64,000 nt of DNA, from contig NZ_CAJYTI010000010.1 of assembly GCF_913777625.1 (NCBI RefSeq), forward strand, positions 111,095-175,094. The letters run 5' to 3'. Every line of letters starts with the position of its first letter. Position 1 is the first letter of the stretch. This DNA is from an uncultured Sphingomonas sp. Its GTDB lineage: Bacteria > Pseudomonadota > Alphaproteobacteria > Sphingomonadales > Sphingomonadaceae. Of the stretch, positions 53,877 through 62,403 are shown one piece after another. The position numbers were made by a program, and so were the translations under genes. The notes beneath the pieces were generated by a model. That model saw only the letters and a program-made list of their open reading frames with translations. It had not been told where the DNA came from and searched no databases.

Positions 53877-55700
53877 ATGCGCACGATGCAGTGGATGTTG
53901 CTCGCCGGCATGGTGCTGGCGAGCCCGGCGGCGGCGCAGCAGCGTGCCGTGATCGACCTCAACCAGATCGGCTTCGAGCCCGGCGACGTGAAGCTCGCCG
54001 TGGTGCGCGGGGCCGGAACGGCCGCGCAGCCCTGGCAGTTGCTGGACGCCGATGGCAACGTTGTCGGCAAGGGTGAAACCTTCGTCTATGGCCCGGACGC
54101 CAGTTCCGGCGCGGTGGTCCAGCGGATCGACTTTTCCGGCTTCCGGCGCGAAGGGAAGGGCTATCGCCTGTCGGTCGCCGGGGTGACCAGCGATCCCTTC
54201 GCCATCGCGCCGACGCTCTACAAGCCGCTGGCGCGCGACGCGGCGAACTTCTTCTACCAGCAGCGCGCCGGCACGCCGATCGACGCGAAATTCGCCGGCG
54301 CCGTCTGGGCGCGACCGGCGGGCCATGCGCACGAAGTGGCGGGCTGCTTCTCGGGCGCCGACGAGCGCGGCACGAGCTGGCCCGGCTGCACCTACAAGCT
54401 CGACGTGACCGGCGGCTGGTACGATGCCGGCGACCACGGCAAGTACGCCGTTAATGGCGGCATCGCGCTGTGGACGCTGCTCAACGCCTATGAGCGCCGC
54501 CCCAAGGCCTTCCCCGACGGTTCGCTGCGCATCCCCGAAAGCGGCAACGGCGTGAGCGACCTGCTCGACGAAGCGCGCTGGGAAATGGAGTTCCTGCTGC
54601 GGATGCAGATCCCGGACGGCGTGCACGCCCGCGTGCCCTCGGGTCCGCTCGGCGCGCCCAAGCCCGGTCGCCCGGCCTGGGAGCCGAGTTTCCCGCCCTT
54701 TGCCGAGATCGATGCCGGCGGCATGGCGCACCAGAAGGTCGCCGACCGCCACTGGACGACGCTGCCCATGCCCCCGCAGAATGACCGCGAGGAGCGGCTG
54801 CTCTATCCGCCGACCACGGCTGCGACGCTCAACCTCGCGGCGACCGCGGCGCAATGCGCCCGGCTGTGGCGCGGGGTGGACGATGCCTTCGCCGCCCGCT
54901 GCCTCACCGCCGCGCGGCGCGCCTGGGCCGCGGCGCAGCGCAACGGCCAAGTCTACGCCACCAGCAGCTTCACCGGTAGCGGCGGCTATGGCGATTCGAG
55001 CCTGAGCGACGAATTCTACTGGGCCGCCGCCGAGCTCTATGCGACCACCGGCGAGGAGGCGTTCCGCAAGGCGGTGACCGCCTCGCCCCATTTCGGCGAA
55101 GCGGTGCGCGCGCCCGGCTGGAGCTTCACCGCCCCGCTCGGCACGATCACGCTGGCGAGGGTGAAGACGGGCCTGAGCGATGCCGAGGTGCAAAAGCTGC
55201 GCGCCACGCTGATCGCGGCGGCGGACGGTATCCTCGAGCAGCGCCGCCAGAACGGCTATGCGATTCCCTATCGACCGATCGGCTATCCCTGGGGCTCGAA
55301 CGGCGACCTGATGAACCAGGCGATGCTGCTCGGCGTGGCGAGCGACCTGACGGGCGCGCCCAAGTACCGCGCGGGCATCGTCTCGGCGCTCGACTATCTG
55401 CTGGGCCGCAACCCGATGGGGACCGCCTATGTCAGCGGCTATGGCACGCGGTCGCTCCGGAACCCGCACCACCGCTTCTGGGCGCATTCGCTCGACGCCA
55501 GGCTGCCGGGGCCGCCGCCGGGCGTCCTTTCGGGCGGGCCCAACGACACCGCGATGGGCGACCAGGTCGCGATGCAACTCAAGGGCAAGTGCGTCGCCCA
55601 GACCTGCTGGGCGGACGACATCCACGCCTATGCGCTCAACGAAGTCGCGATCAACTGGAACGCGCCGCTGTTCTGGGTGGCGGCGTGGATGGATGATTGA
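53877..55700 (+). CDS. Glycoside hydrolase family 9 protein (endoglucanase-type) with N-terminal Ig-like domain
   Basis: 607 residues. A Sec signal (MRTMQWMLLAGMVLASPAAAQ) is followed by a CelD-N type beta-sandwich (about residues 24-115: IDLNQIGFEPGDVKLAVV), then the (alpha/alpha)6 barrel. The nucleophile-activating pair lies in GGWYDAGDHGKY (D183, D186), and the acid is E589 in ALNEVAINWNAPLFW. It would cut cellulose, mixed-linked glucan or similar beta-glucans outside the cytoplasm. AAAGGGGAG precedes the ATG. Confidence 0.92.
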   Translation: MRTMQWMLLAGMVLASPAAAQQRAVIDLNQIGFEPGDVKLAVVRGAGTAAQPWQLLDADGNVVGKGETFVYGPDASSGAVVQRIDFSGFRREGKGYRLSVAGVTSDPFAIAPTLYKPLARDAANFFYQQRAGTPIDAKFAGAVWARPAGHAHEVAGCFSGADERGTSWPGCTYKLDVTGGWYDAGDHGKYAVNGGIALWTLLNAYERRPKAFPDGSLRIPESGNGVSDLLDEARWEMEFLLRMQIPDGVHARVPSGPLGAPKPGRPAWEPSFPPFAEIDAGGMAHQKVADRHWTTLPMPPQNDREERLLYPPTTAATLNLAATAAQCARLWRGVDDAFAARCLTAARRAWAAAQRNGQVYATSSFTGSGGYGDSSLSDEFYWAAAELYATTGEEAFRKAVTASPHFGEAVRAPGWSFTAPLGTITLARVKTGLSDAEVQKLRATLIAAADGILEQRRQNGYAIPYRPIGYPWGSNGDLMNQAMLLGVASDLTGAPKYRAGIVSALDYLLGRNPMGTAYVSGYGTRSLRNPHHRFWAHSLDARLPGPPPGVLSGGPNDTAMGDQVAMQLKGKCVAQTCWADDIHAYALNEVAINWNAPLFWVAAWMDD

Positions 55701-55904
55701 GGGCGGGGCGGGCGGACGTTGATGTCCGCAGCGGCCATCCGGTGCGCGGCAGGTATCGATCGCCAGCCGTCCGGCAAGCGATTGCATGGGGGTGCTGAGT
55801 CCAAAAGCTGCTAGTAGGTATGGCCCCGCACGCCTTAGGCGGCGTGACGGGCAACCGGATATCGCTTTCGCCCCGAGAGTCTCCGGTCTCCGCAGGCCAA
55901 GGCC

Positions 55905-56969
55905 ATGGAATTTTTTACGCCTATCCATCCCGAACGTTCCGCCAGCCTCGGCTTGGCGTTGGTCGTGTCTTCGATCATGCCCTTGCTGCTCCTGGACGAC
56001 CAGCTCGTCGTTCGCGCCGCGAGCGACTCGTTCTGCAACGTGTACGGATTGAGCAGGGAGTCCGTGATCGGCACCTCGTTTTTGGCGCTCGGCAACGGTG
56101 AATGGAACAAGCCGCAGCTGCAGTCACTCCTGGAGGCAACCGCCCGCGGTTTCGCAGCGATCGATGCCTATGAGTTCGAGCTGAAACGCATCGGGATGCC
56201 AGACCGTGTCCTGGTGCTGAATGCCCATGCGCTCGACTATGCGAACCATGATGCGATCCGGCTGGTCCTCGCCGTATCGGACATCACGGCCATGCGCGAC
56301 GCCCAGACGATGGTGCGCACCCAAGCCGACAGGAACGATGCGCTGGTGCGAGAAAAGCAGGTCATGCTGCAGGAGTTGAACCACCGCGTTGCCAACAGCC
56401 TGCAGATCATTGCCAGCATTTTGATGCAGCGGGTCAGTCGCATGCAGTCGGAAGAAGCCCGCACCCACCTGCAAGACGCCCATCACCGGGTAATGTCTGT
56501 CGCTAGCCTGCAGCGTCTATTGGCATCGAGCGCAAAAGTCGACGTTGCCTTGCGCCCCTATCTGACGGACCTGTGCGCGAGCATCGGCGCGTCGATGATA
56601 GCCGATCCCGGCAGATTGACCTTCAATGTCGACGTGGACGACAGCGTGATGAGCCCCGATCGCTCGGTCAGTGTTGGGCTTATCGTCACCGAACTGGCGA
56701 TCAATGCGCTCAAGCACGCCTTTCCCGACGGGACGCAGCAGAAATGCCGAATCGACGTTGTCTTCGCAGCAGAACCGTCAGGCTGGACCTTGACCGTCTC
56801 CGACAACGGGTGCGGGCTCCCGGCGGAGGATGCGCAAACAAGACCCGGCCTCGGAACAGGGATCGTCAAGGCGCTCGCCGACCAGCTTGCGGCCACGGTC
56901 CAAGTCTCTGACAACGTGCCGGGAACCAGGGTCACCATGGTGCATGTCGCGGCCGGCGATCAGGCCTGA
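55905..56969 (+). CDS. PAS-HisKA_2 (HWE-related) sensor histidine kinase, cytoplasmic
   Basis: 354 residues with no signal or membrane helix. A PAS-like sensor lies at about residues 20-130. The dimerisation/phosphorylation box ELNHRVANSLQIIASIL has H160, and the ATPase domain has VTELAINALKHAFP, SDNGCGLP and GLGTGIVKALADQL. Such kinases act in general stress response, light or other signalling and often lack a neighbouring response regulator, as here. Base composition seems less GC-biased than in flanking enzyme genes, so it may be a later arrival. The ligand of the PAS domain is unknown. Confidence 0.85.
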   Translation: MEFFTPIHPERSASLGLALVVSSIMPLLLLDDQLVVRAASDSFCNVYGLSRESVIGTSFLALGNGEWNKPQLQSLLEATARGFAAIDAYEFELKRIGMPDRVLVLNAHALDYANHDAIRLVLAVSDITAMRDAQTMVRTQADRNDALVREKQVMLQELNHRVANSLQIIASILMQRVSRMQSEEARTHLQDAHHRVMSVASLQRLLASSAKVDVALRPYLTDLCASIGASMIADPGRLTFNVDVDDSVMSPDRSVSVGLIVTELAINALKHAFPDGTQQKCRIDVVFAAEPSGWTLTVSDNGCGLPAEDAQTRPGLGTGIVKALADQLAATVQVSDNVPGTRVTMVHVAAGDQA

Positions 56970-57103
56970 CTAGGCCGGGCCGGCCCACCGGGCCGTCTCG
57001 CGCCAGCGTGTGCCGCGTTGCAGGACGCCGATGCATCCGCGTCCTGCAATCTTCCCCACCAGCCGTAACCCCAGCGAACGCGTGGGATTCCGGGACGCCG
57101 GTT

Positions 57104-59503
57104 TCACCGCACCGTCAGCGTCGCGCTCTTCAGCGTTGCCGAGTCCGGGCCGGACGAGATCGTGAACGTCCCCGGCTCCACGACATGGCGCATCTGGCTG
57201 TTCCACAGCGCCAGATCGTCCGGCGTCAGCGTGAAGCGCACCGTCTTCTTCTCGCCCGGCTTCAGCGTCACGCGCTCGAAGCGCTTTAGCTCGATCACCG
57301 GCCGCGTCACCGAGGCCTCGTCGTCATGGACGTAGAGCTGGACGACCTCGTCGCCGACCACCTTGCCGGTGTTGGTCACGTCCACCTCGACGCTCGCCTT
57401 GTCGGCGATGCCGATCGTCGGCGTGCCCAGGCGCGGGGCGGAGATGTCGAAGCTCGTGTAGCTCAGGCCATAGCCGAAAGGGTAGAGCGGGCTGGTGTCG
57501 CCGAACAGATAGCCGCGCCGCGCGCTCGGCTTCTTGTTGTAGTAGATCGGCAGCTGGCCGACATTGCGTGCCACGGAGACCGGCAGCTTGCCGCCCGGAT
57601 TGTACCGGCCGAACACCACATCGGCGAGCGCGTTGCCGGTCTGCTCGCCGAGATACCAGCCCTCGATCAGCGCCGGCGCTTTCTCGGCGAGGTAGTTCAC
57701 CGCATAGGGGCGGCCGTTGAGCAGGATCACGACGACCGGCTTGCCCAGCGCGATCAGTTCCTTGGCCAGCTGGTCCTGCGGCCCCGGCAGGTCGAGCGTC
57801 TCGCTGTCGCCGAGATGGTTGTCGGCCCAGGCCTCGCGGCTCACCGCCTCGTTGCCGCCGAGCACCAGCACGACGACATCGGCGTTCTTCGCCGTCTCCA
57901 GCGCCTGGGCGCGGAGCTGGTCGTTCACCGCCGCCGGCACCTGCTCCACCGCGTCCTTCGACCATTCGCGGTGATTGGTGATGCGGATGCCCTCGGCATA
58001 ATCGACCGCGAACTTGCCCTTGCCTTCGGCCTGCATGCCTTCGAGCACGCTGACGACATGGTTGGGCAGGTCCGAATAGCCGCCGATGGGCGTGTCCTTG
58101 GCGTGGGTGCCGATCACCGCCATGCGCTTGATGCCCCTGGCGTCGAGCGGCAGCAGCCCTTGCGCGTTCTTGAGCAGCACGATCGACTCGCGCGCCGCCT
58201 GGCGGGAAAGGGCGATCGCCTCGGGCGTGTTGGTGCGCGCGGCGGCGAGCTTCACCTCGGGATAGGGGTTCTCGAACAGCCCGCCCTGGAACTTCATCCG
58301 CAGCACGCGGCGCACGGCATTGTCGATCTCGCCCTGGCTGACCCGGCCTTCCTTCACCAATTCGACGAGGTGGGTATAGGCCTCGCCGTCCGGGGTCTCC
58401 ACGTCGACACCCGCGTCGAGCGCGCGCTGGGCCGCGTCCTTGGGGTCCTTGAACAGGTGGTGGCGGGTGATCAGCTCGCGGATCGCGAAATAGTCGCTGA
58501 CCACCGCGCCCTGAAAGCCCCATTCGCCGCGCAGCACATCGGTGAGCAGCCATTTGTTGGCATGGCTGGGGATGCCGTCGATCTCGTTATAGCTCGCCAT
58601 CACCGACATCACGGGGAGGGTCTTCACCGCCTGTTCGAAGGGCGGGAAGAAATCCTCGCGCAGCGTCCGCTCGCCGAGCGAGGCGGGGCCGACATTGGTG
58701 CCGTTCTCGGGCTGGCCATGGCCGGTCATGTGCTTGAGGGTGACGAACACCTTGTCGGACTTGAGCGGCAGCGTGGTGCCCTGGAAGCCGCGGATCGCGG
58801 CGAGGCCCATCTGGGTGACGAGATACGGATCCTCGCCGTACGTTTCCTCGATGCGGCCCCAGCGCGGATCGCGCGCCACGTCGACCACGGGGGCGAGGAC
58901 AAGGTTGGCGCCGCGGGCGCGGGCTTCCTTGGCGGCCATCGAGAAGATGGTCTCGACCAGCTTGGGGTCCCAGCTGCTGGCGAGGCCGATCGATTGGGGG
59001 AAGCTGGTCGCACCGGGGGCGACGAGGCCGTGGAGCGATTCCTCGTGCATCAGCATCGGGATGCCGAGCCGCGTCTTCTCCATCGCCCATTTCTGCGCGG
59101 CATAGATGTAGCGCGCGGTCTCTTCCGGGCTGCGGTTGATGTCGCCGGCATTGGCGCCCGCCGCGGTCGTCTGGCCGGCGGCGACGCCGCGCCGGTCATA
59201 GGGGCGCGAGATCATGCCCAGGCCGTTGGGGAAGCTGGCGCTGGCCTTGGCGGGGTCGAACTCGCCCTTCGCGTCCTGGATCAGCCCCTTGTTGAGCCAC
59301 AGCGCCTGGAGCTGCTGGACCTTTTCCTCAAGCGTCATGCGGGCGAGCAGATCGTCGACGCGCGCCTCGACCGGCTGGCTCGCGTCCTTGTACAGCGGCT
59401 TGCCGGCGCGTTCGGTTTGCGCGGCGGCGGGCACCGACGCGACGAAGGGCGTCAAGGCACTCGCAGCGATGGCGAGCGCGGCGAGCCGGCGAAAATGGCG
59501 CAT
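57104..59503 (-). CDS. Glycoside hydrolase family 3 beta-glucosidase/beta-xylosidase
   Basis: 799 residues from MRHFRRLAALAIAASALT, with GGGAGAGG ahead and a Sec signal ending AAAQT. The (beta/alpha)8 domain includes MHEESLHGL, LAPVVDVARDPRWGRIEETYGEDP, VTLKHMTGHG and the nucleophile D337 in GAVVSDYFAI. The alpha/beta sandwich and a C-terminal fibronectin-III-like domain (VDVTNTGKVVGDEVVQLYV) follow, as in BglX. In this locus it probably finishes xylo- or gluco-oligosaccharides in the periplasm. Sequence alone does not separate the two activities. Confidence 0.92.
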   Translation of the reverse strand: MRHFRRLAALAIAASALTPFVASVPAAAQTERAGKPLYKDASQPVEARVDDLLARMTLEEKVQQLQALWLNKGLIQDAKGEFDPAKASASFPNGLGMISRPYDRRGVAAGQTTAAGANAGDINRSPEETARYIYAAQKWAMEKTRLGIPMLMHEESLHGLVAPGATSFPQSIGLASSWDPKLVETIFSMAAKEARARGANLVLAPVVDVARDPRWGRIEETYGEDPYLVTQMGLAAIRGFQGTTLPLKSDKVFVTLKHMTGHGQPENGTNVGPASLGERTLREDFFPPFEQAVKTLPVMSVMASYNEIDGIPSHANKWLLTDVLRGEWGFQGAVVSDYFAIRELITRHHLFKDPKDAAQRALDAGVDVETPDGEAYTHLVELVKEGRVSQGEIDNAVRRVLRMKFQGGLFENPYPEVKLAAARTNTPEAIALSRQAARESIVLLKNAQGLLPLDARGIKRMAVIGTHAKDTPIGGYSDLPNHVVSVLEGMQAEGKGKFAVDYAEGIRITNHREWSKDAVEQVPAAVNDQLRAQALETAKNADVVVLVLGGNEAVSREAWADNHLGDSETLDLPGPQDQLAKELIALGKPVVVILLNGRPYAVNYLAEKAPALIEGWYLGEQTGNALADVVFGRYNPGGKLPVSVARNVGQLPIYYNKKPSARRGYLFGDTSPLYPFGYGLSYTSFDISAPRLGTPTIGIADKASVEVDVTNTGKVVGDEVVQLYVHDDEASVTRPVIELKRFERVTLKPGEKKTVRFTLTPDDLALWNSQMRHVVEPGTFTISSGPDSATLKSATLTVR

Positions 59504-59550
59504 GTTCCTCTCCCTGAAGGCCGGCAACGATTCCGCCGTCGCCTCTGCCG

Positions 59551-59568
59551 TGATGGTAGCGGTATCAT
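59551..59568. promoter_or_regulatory. LacI-type operator between GH3 and lacI-type gene
   Basis: TGATGGTAGCGGTATCAT shares the core TGGTAGCG-N-TA with the site at 51636. It is 48 bases upstream of the GH3 start and about 100 upstream of the regulator start. A further half-site TGGTAGCG lies at 59632-59639, closer to the regulator gene, which would allow autoregulation. Confidence 0.65.
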
Positions 59569-59668
59569 CTATAGGTAGGGCGATGGACGCCGGTCAACCG
59601 GCCCGGATCGGTGCAGCAACGATTGCAATCGTGGTAGCGCGAACTTATGCGTCGGTGCAGGAGGGGGG

Positions 59669-60715
59669 ATGAGCAAACCTAGCCGGCGCAGCCGGGGCAG
59701 CATTACCGTACAGGACGTCGCACGCGAAGCAGGCGTGTCGGCGATGACCGTATCGCGCGTCGTCAACGGCGGCACCAACGTTCGCGAGGCGACTCGCGAG
59801 GCCGTGCTCGCCGCGATCGCCAAGCTCAACTACTCACCGAACAGCGCCGCGCGAAGCCTGGCCGCAGGGGAAGCGACCCAGATCGGGCTGCTCTATTCCA
59901 ACCCGTCCGCCGCCTATCTCTCGCAATTCCTGATCGGCGCGCTGGCCGCCGCCCGCCGCGCAGGCTGCCATCTGGTGCTCGAGGCCTGCGAAGGCGAACG
60001 CCCCGAGGAGCAGGCGGAGGCGACGCGCGGCTTCGTGCAGACGCATGTCCAGGGCGTGATCCTGCCGCCGCCGCTGTCCGAGTCGGGGCCGGTGCGCGCC
60101 GAGCTCGAAGCGGCCGGCATTCCCTGGGTGTCGGTCGCGATGGGCCTGCCGCCCGAGGGCAGCCTCAACGTCCGCATCGACGATTTCGCCGCCGCCTGCG
60201 CGATGACCAAGCACCTGCTCGACATGGGGCATCGCCGGATCGGCTTCATCCGCGGCAACCCCAACCAGACCTCCAGCGCCGAACGCTATCGCGGCTTCTG
60301 CGCGGCGATCGAGGAGGCGGGGCTCGACCTTGCCGCGATGCCGGTGGAGCAGGGCTATTTCACCTTCCGCTCCGGCATCGTCGCCAGCGAGGCGATGCTC
60401 GATCTGCCGAACCCGCCGACTGCGATCTTCGCCAGCAACGACGACATGGCTGCCGCCGCGGTGGGCGTGGCGCATCGCCGCGGCATGCACGTGCCGCAGG
60501 ACCTGAGCGTGGTCGGCTTCGACGACACCGCGCTCGCCACGACGATGTGGCCCGAGCTCACCACCGTGCGCCAGCCCATCGCCACCATGGCGGAAGCGGC
60601 GCTGACGATGCTGCTCGACGAGCTGCGCGCCGATGTCCGCACCGAGCATGCCGAACAAGTGCTTGCGCACCAGCTGATCGTGCGTGAATCCTGCGCGCCG
60701 CCACCCGTGGCGTAA
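59669..60715 (+). CDS. LacI-family transcriptional regulator of the xylan/pentose locus
   Basis: 348 residues. The LacI headpiece is ITVQDVAREAGVSAMTVSRVVNG with hinge SPNSAARSLAAG, followed by the periplasmic-binding-like sensor domain (IGLLYSNPSAAYLSQFLIGAL, HRRIGFIRGN, PTAIFASNDDMAAA, LSVVGFDDT). It probably represses the surrounding glycoside hydrolase and transporter genes until a sugar or sugar acid binds. The recurring palindromes at 51636, 59551 and 60794 are likely its binding sites. Confidence 0.9.
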   Translation: MSKPSRRSRGSITVQDVAREAGVSAMTVSRVVNGGTNVREATREAVLAAIAKLNYSPNSAARSLAAGEATQIGLLYSNPSAAYLSQFLIGALAAARRAGCHLVLEACEGERPEEQAEATRGFVQTHVQGVILPPPLSESGPVRAELEAAGIPWVSVAMGLPPEGSLNVRIDDFAAACAMTKHLLDMGHRRIGFIRGNPNQTSSAERYRGFCAAIEEAGLDLAAMPVEQGYFTFRSGIVASEAMLDLPNPPTAIFASNDDMAAAAVGVAHRRGMHVPQDLSVVGFDDTALATTMWPELTTVRQPIATMAEAALTMLLDELRADVRTEHAEQVLAHQLIVRESCAPPPVA

Positions 60716-60793
60716 GGGAATAGGACGACAACGTTGGCATAAAGCTGCGAAAGCGCATCTGCCGACTTGCTTTTCCCGGTTGCACGGGCCAGC

Positions 60794-60805
60794 GTTACCG
60801 CTAAC
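60794..60805. promoter_or_regulatory. LacI-type operator ahead of the sugar porter gene
   Basis: GTTACCGCTAAC (minus strand GTTAGCGGTAAC) is a 12-bp palindrome with the TAGCGGTA core seen at 59551, 41 bases before the porter start. Confidence 0.55.
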
Positions 60806-60845
60806 AAATCGTCCCGCATCTCGGGGCGACTAGGAGAGGGATTGG

Positions 60846-62252
60846 ATGAACCAGACAGCGGAACGGGCCAATTTCGGCCTGATCGGCGCCATCGTGGCGG
60901 TGGCCACGATCGGCGGATTGCTTTTCGGCTATGACAGCGGCGCCGTGAACGGCACCCAGCCGGGCCTGAAGGCGGCCTTCGCGCTCGACGAGGCGGGGCT
61001 GGGCTTCACCGTCGGCTCGCTGCTGATCGGCTGCTTCATCGGCGCCTTCTTCGCCGGCACGCTGGCGGATGCGATCGGCCGCCGCAACGTGATGCGGCTT
61101 GCCGCCTTCATCTTCCTCGTCGGCGCGCTGGCGCAAGGGTTCGCGCATCTCCACGGCGTGTTCGTCGTCGCCCGCATCGCCGGCGGCATCGCGGTCGGCG
61201 CCGCCTCGGTGCTGTCGCCCGCCTATATCTCCGAAGTCGCCCCTGCGAACATTCGCGGCCGGATGACGACGGTGCAGCAGATCATGATCATCTCCGGCCT
61301 CACCGCCGCCTTCGTGGTCAACTATTACCTCGCCGCCGCCGCGGGCGCCTCGACCCAGCCCTTCTGGGCGGGCCTGGAAGCCTGGCGCTGGATGTACCTG
61401 ATGCAGGCGATCCCCGCTGCGGTGTTCCTGGTCGCGCTGTTCTTCATTCCGGAAAGCCCGCGCTTCCTGGTCGCCAAGGGCCGTATCGAGGAAGCCACCA
61501 AGGTGCTGACCGACCTGTTCGGCCCGCAGACCGCGCGCACCAAGCTGGAGGAAATCCGCGCGAGCTTCAGCGTCGATCACCGTCCGAGCTTCCGCGACCT
61601 GATCGACCCGCGCACCGGCGGCATCCGCCCGATCCTGTGGGCGGGCCTGGTGATCGCGGTGTTCCAGCAGCTCGTCGGCATCAACGTGATCTTCTACTAC
61701 GGCTCGACGCTGTGGCAGCTCGCCGGCTTCACCGAAGCCGATTCGCTGCTGATCAACATCGTCTCGGGCGCGGTCTCGATCGCCGCCTGCCTCGTCACCA
61801 TCGGGCTGGTCGACAAGATCGGCCGCAAGCCGCTGTTGCTGATCGGCTCGGCAGGCATGGCGGTGACGCTGTTCGTGCTGGTCTATGCCTTCGGCCATGG
61901 CACGCTCGATCCGGCGGGCAAGCTGGTGCTCTCGCCCGATCTCGGCAAGCTCGCCGTGGTCGCCGCCAACCTCTACGTGATCTTCTTCAACATCAGCTGG
62001 GGCCCGGTGATGTGGGTGATGCTCGGCGAGATGTTCCCGAACCAGATCCGCGGTTCGGCGCTGGCCGTGTGCGGCTTCGCCCAGTGGTTCGCCAACTACC
62101 TGATCGCGCAGAGCTTCCCGGTGATGGCCTCCAAGCTCGGCCTGGCCGCCAGCTACACCTTCTACGCCGTCTGTGCGGCGGTCAGCTTCTTCCTCGTCCT
62201 GAAGTTCATCAAGGAAACCAAGGGCAAGGAACTCGAGGCGATGGAGGGGTAA
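60846..62252 (+). CDS. MFS sugar porter, probable pentose (D-xylose)/H+ symporter
   Basis: 468 residues, 12 membrane helices. Sugar-porter motifs are GLLFGYDSGAVNG, ADAIGRRNVMR, RIAGGIAVGAASVLSPAYISEVAP, PESPRFLVAKGR, QQLVGINVIFYYG and DKIGRKPLLL. It is closest in pattern to XylE-type transporters. Location between the LacI regulator and a pentonate dehydratase supports uptake of xylose or another product of xylan breakdown. Specificity is inference. Confidence 0.88.
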   Translation: MNQTAERANFGLIGAIVAVATIGGLLFGYDSGAVNGTQPGLKAAFALDEAGLGFTVGSLLIGCFIGAFFAGTLADAIGRRNVMRLAAFIFLVGALAQGFAHLHGVFVVARIAGGIAVGAASVLSPAYISEVAPANIRGRMTTVQQIMIISGLTAAFVVNYYLAAAAGASTQPFWAGLEAWRWMYLMQAIPAAVFLVALFFIPESPRFLVAKGRIEEATKVLTDLFGPQTARTKLEEIRASFSVDHRPSFRDLIDPRTGGIRPILWAGLVIAVFQQLVGINVIFYYGSTLWQLAGFTEADSLLINIVSGAVSIAACLVTIGLVDKIGRKPLLLIGSAGMAVTLFVLVYAFGHGTLDPAGKLVLSPDLGKLAVVAANLYVIFFNISWGPVMWVMLGEMFPNQIRGSALAVCGFAQWFANYLIAQSFPVMASKLGLAASYTFYAVCAAVSFFLVLKFIKETKGKELEAMEG

Positions 62253-62259
62253 CTTGATG

Positions 62260-62391
62260 ATCCTCCCCGGAACGGGGAGGGGGACCATCGCCGAAGGCGA
62301 TGGTGGAGGGGGATCACCCCAAAGGACGTCGCTTGTGGCTGGCCCCCTCCACCAGCCTGCGGCTGGTCCCCCTCCCCGTACCGGGGGGGAT
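62260..62391. repeat. Composite inverted repeat of the CCTCCCC type, second copy
   Basis: The left arm (ATCCTCCCC, inner hairpin ACCATCGCCGAAGGCGATGGT) and right arm (inner hairpin ACCAGCCTGCGGCTGGT, outer end CCGGGGGGGAT) follow the plan of the element at 4147-4271. It fills the space between the porter gene and the dehydratase gene and may attenuate transcription between them. Confidence 0.75.
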
Positions 62392-62403
62392 TGTGAGGTA
62401 TAG

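Noticed and set aside
55701..55904. Small gene or operator between the GH9 gene and the histidine kinase
   Set aside because: No start with a good ribosome binding site, no long palindrome with spacing like the LacI sites, and no protein-like frame was found.
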